Part shown: positions 5,570-7,006 of the stretch, piece by piece
Position numbering within the stretch: the stretch's first letter is position 1
How the letters are laid out: every line of letters begins with the position of its first letter
Source of the DNA: Thermoplasmata archaeon
GTDB taxonomy: Archaea; Thermoplasmatota; SW-10-69-26
DNA: 7,006 nt
Assembly (NCBI GenBank): GCA_003561665.1
Contig: PWVY01000328.1
Coordinates: forward strand, 1-7,006
Reading direction: 5' to 3'
Translations under genes and position numbers: made by a program
The notes under the pieces: model-generated
Seen by the model: the letters and a program-made list of their open reading frames with translations, nothing else
Database searches by the model: none
What the model was told of the DNA's origin: nothing

Positions 5570-6532
5570 ATGTTCAGCCCTGCTGGAGAGAAGGACGTTA
5601 CCCGGGCCATCGTTGATTCATACATGAAGCAATTCGACGAGTACGTCGAAAGCGACGTCATCGTCGTCGGAGCCGGCCCCGCCGGCCTATCCACCGCGAA
5701 GGTGCTCGCCGAGAACGACGTGAAAACCATCGTGCTGGAACGCAACAACTACCTCGGCGGTGGGTTCTGGCTTGGCGGTTTCTTGATGAACAAACTCACT
5801 GCCCGAGCCCCCGCTCAAGAGATCTGGGACGAGCAAGGCGTCGACTACGAAGAGTACGAAGAGGCCGACGACCTGTTCATCGCGGATGCCCCCCACGCCT
5901 GCAGCGCCGCCATCAAAGAAGCCTGCGACGCAGGCGTCGTCTTCCAAAACATGACCGAGTTCCAAGACCTCGTCATCCGAGAGAAAGGCGCCGTGCGCGG
6001 AGCCGTCATCAACTGGACCCCCGTCAGCGCGCTACCCCGCGAGATCACGTGCGTGGATCCCATCGCGATCGAATCCAAGATCCTCGTCGACGCCACCGGT
6101 CACCAAGCCGAACCCCTCACCAAGCTCCACGAACGACGCTACGTCAGCGTTCCCGGGTTCGAAGACGCCGGCATCCAAACCTTCGAAGACGCACAAGCCT
6201 TCAACACGCACGCCGGGCACGATAGCCCCGCGCACGACAGCATGTGGGTCGACAAAAGCGAAGACGCCGTCGTCGAGAACACCGGCAAAGTGCACGACGG
6301 GCTCTACTTGACCGGCATGAGCGTTTGCACCGCGTTCGGCCTTCCCCGCATGGGCCCCACCTTCGGCGGCATGCTCATCAGCGGACGCCGCTGCGCTGAA
6401 CTCATCATGAAAGACCTCAACGGTGAAGAGGTCGACACGCTGGACCTGCGCGCCCGAACCCAACGCCCCACCCCCAACGGCGGCCAAGACACGACCGAAC
6501 GCGTCATCGAACGGCCAGCCAAACCCGAATAA
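5570..6532 (+). CDS. thi4: Thiamine thiazole synthase Thi4, cysteine type
   Basis: Thi4 builds the ADP-thiazole precursor of thiamine from NAD, glycine and sulfur. The 320 residues contain the Rossmann motif VVGAGPAGLS (32-41), Glu57 ending the second strand for ribose binding (VLERN), GGGFWLGG (63-70), DATGH (174-178) and the family signature PRMGPTFGGM (259-268). The key position is ITCVDP with Cys161 (TGC at 6050-6052). It aligns with yeast Cys205 and the essential Cys of the Haloferax volcanii enzyme, where the protein's own cysteine supplies the sulfur. Methanogen-type archaeal enzymes have His here and use free sulfide. A single-turnover sulfur donor is therefore predicted, not shown. 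The ATG at 5570 is preferred over the TTG at 5546 because AGAGGT lies 8 bases upstream and the sequence from MFSPAGEKDVTRAI fits the family start. The last ~30 residues (from 291) are a polar tail outside the fold. No other thiamine gene is in the window. Confidence 0.96.
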   Translation: MFSPAGEKDVTRAIVDSYMKQFDEYVESDVIVVGAGPAGLSTAKVLAENDVKTIVLERNNYLGGGFWLGGFLMNKLTARAPAQEIWDEQGVDYEEYEEADDLFIADAPHACSAAIKEACDAGVVFQNMTEFQDLVIREKGAVRGAVINWTPVSALPREITCVDPIAIESKILVDATGHQAEPLTKLHERRYVSVPGFEDAGIQTFEDAQAFNTHAGHDSPAHDSMWVDKSEDAVVENTGKVHDGLYLTGMSVCTAFGLPRMGPTFGGMLISGRRCAELIMKDLNGEEVDTLDLRARTQRPTPNGGQDTTERVIERPAKPE

Positions 6533-6558
6533 AGGTGACCCCCACCGAGGGCCCGGGC

Positions 6559-7006
6559 ATGCACCTCCCCGTGTACACAGAAACCACGAGGAACCTTGCC
6601 CCCGTCCAGGAAGACCTCACCGCGTACGGGATCCACCTGGACACACAAGAGCCCCTGCCCGGCCCCCCCACACGGGGCGGGTACGAAGCATGGGTCGAGT
6701 GGACCGCTTGGCATCTAGCCTTCGCGAAGATCAACAACCCCACCGCCCCCCGACCCGCCCGCGAACCCGCGCCCCGGGCCATCGTGAACGAAGCCAACGC
6801 GCTCAAAGGCGAACGCGACCCCCCCGGCCCGATGTACGACGGGCACCGCCTGATGGAAGCCTACCACGGACCCCTTCCCGAACACCACGCCTCCCCCAAG
6901 CGCCCCATCGTCGTGATCACCGACCGCATGATGGGCACGCACGAAGGCGACCGATACCACGTTCGCTTCCTGCTAGCAGGGCACCCAACCATCGTCAGCA
7001 TCCCAG
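6559..7006 (+). CDS. Conserved archaeal protein, N-terminal part; resembles DUF6775 putative metallopeptidases
   Basis: An open frame runs from here to the window edge without a stop (149 codons visible). The ATG at 6559 has GAGG 8 bases upstream (6547-6550); a GTG at 6535 in the same frame is an alternative start. The gene begins 26 bases after the thi4 stop, so co-transcription is likely. Visible features: a start MHLPVYTET, a helix-like WTAWHLAFAKI (48-58), PMYDGHRLMEAY (91-102), then IVVITDRMMGT, DRYHVRF and AGHPTIVSIP (118-149). This order (YDG-x-RL, then V-x-TDR-x-x-GT, then RYH-x-R, then G-x-P-x-IVS) matches, from memory, an archaeal family annotated as DUF6775 putative metallopeptidase. 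Any metal-binding motif would lie beyond the window, so no activity can be claimed. The segment is very proline-rich and uses CCC heavily. The reading is certain as an ORF, less so as to family. Confidence 0.72.
   Translation, partial: MHLPVYTETTRNLAPVQEDLTAYGIHLDTQEPLPGPPTRGGYEAWVEWTAWHLAFAKINNPTAPRPAREPAPRAIVNEANALKGERDPPGPMYDGHRLMEAYHGPLPEHHASPKRPIVVITDRMMGTHEGDRYHVRFLLAGHPTIVSIP

Noticed and set aside
1..7006. CRISPR array, insertion sequence, tRNA/rRNA gene or defence island
   Set aside because: No regularly spaced repeats, terminal inverted repeats, transposase, structural RNA or defence-protein motifs were seen; the genes are mainly housekeeping.

Overview
The window reads as a G+C-rich chromosome segment of a euryarchaeote (about 60 % G+C by eye). 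Three things point to Archaea: a ribosomal protein S6e gene next to the gamma subunit of translation initiation factor 2, a PIN-domain gene directly after it, and TATA-type (box A) promoter elements followed by very short leaders. Thi4 and aIF2-gamma both look most like haloarchaeal versions. Thi4 carries the active-site Cys in an ALPREITCVDP context, and aIF2-gamma has a reduced zinc knuckle. The proteins are not extremely acidic overall, so I do not assign the organism to a class; a haloarchaeon, a sister lineage, or another mesophilic marine-type euryarchaeote are all possible.

Layout: every gene I can support lies on the + strand. (1) 1-242: C-terminal end of an ABC transporter ATPase, cut by the window edge. 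(2) 354-2156: complete glmS, which makes glucosamine-6-phosphate. A 3' hairpin follows it. (3) 2276-3943: rps6e and the aIF2-gamma gene, 6 bp apart and probably one transcript from a good TATA box at 2214-2222. (4) 3990-4439: a PIN-domain (FCF1/VapC-type nuclease) protein, a common archaeal neighbour of aIF2-gamma, here with its own possible promoter. (5) 4527-5483: an unrecognised two-helix membrane protein with a long acidic, proline-rich tail and a charged C-terminal helix. (6) 5570-6532: thi4, thiazole synthase of thiamine biosynthesis. (7) 6559 to the window end: a conserved archaeal protein of unknown function, open at the edge, probably co-transcribed with thi4.

Most of this is housekeeping: amino-sugar supply, translation initiation, possible rRNA processing and cofactor synthesis. 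I found no CRISPR array, mobile element, tRNA, rRNA or defence cassette, and no clear new multi-gene system. The points most worth following are the Cys-type Thi4, the unknown membrane protein sitting where many archaea carry RNA polymerase subunit genes, the truncated last ORF with its resemblance to an archaeal putative-metallopeptidase family, and the recurring short-leader promoter pattern. No intergenic gap reaches 300 bases.
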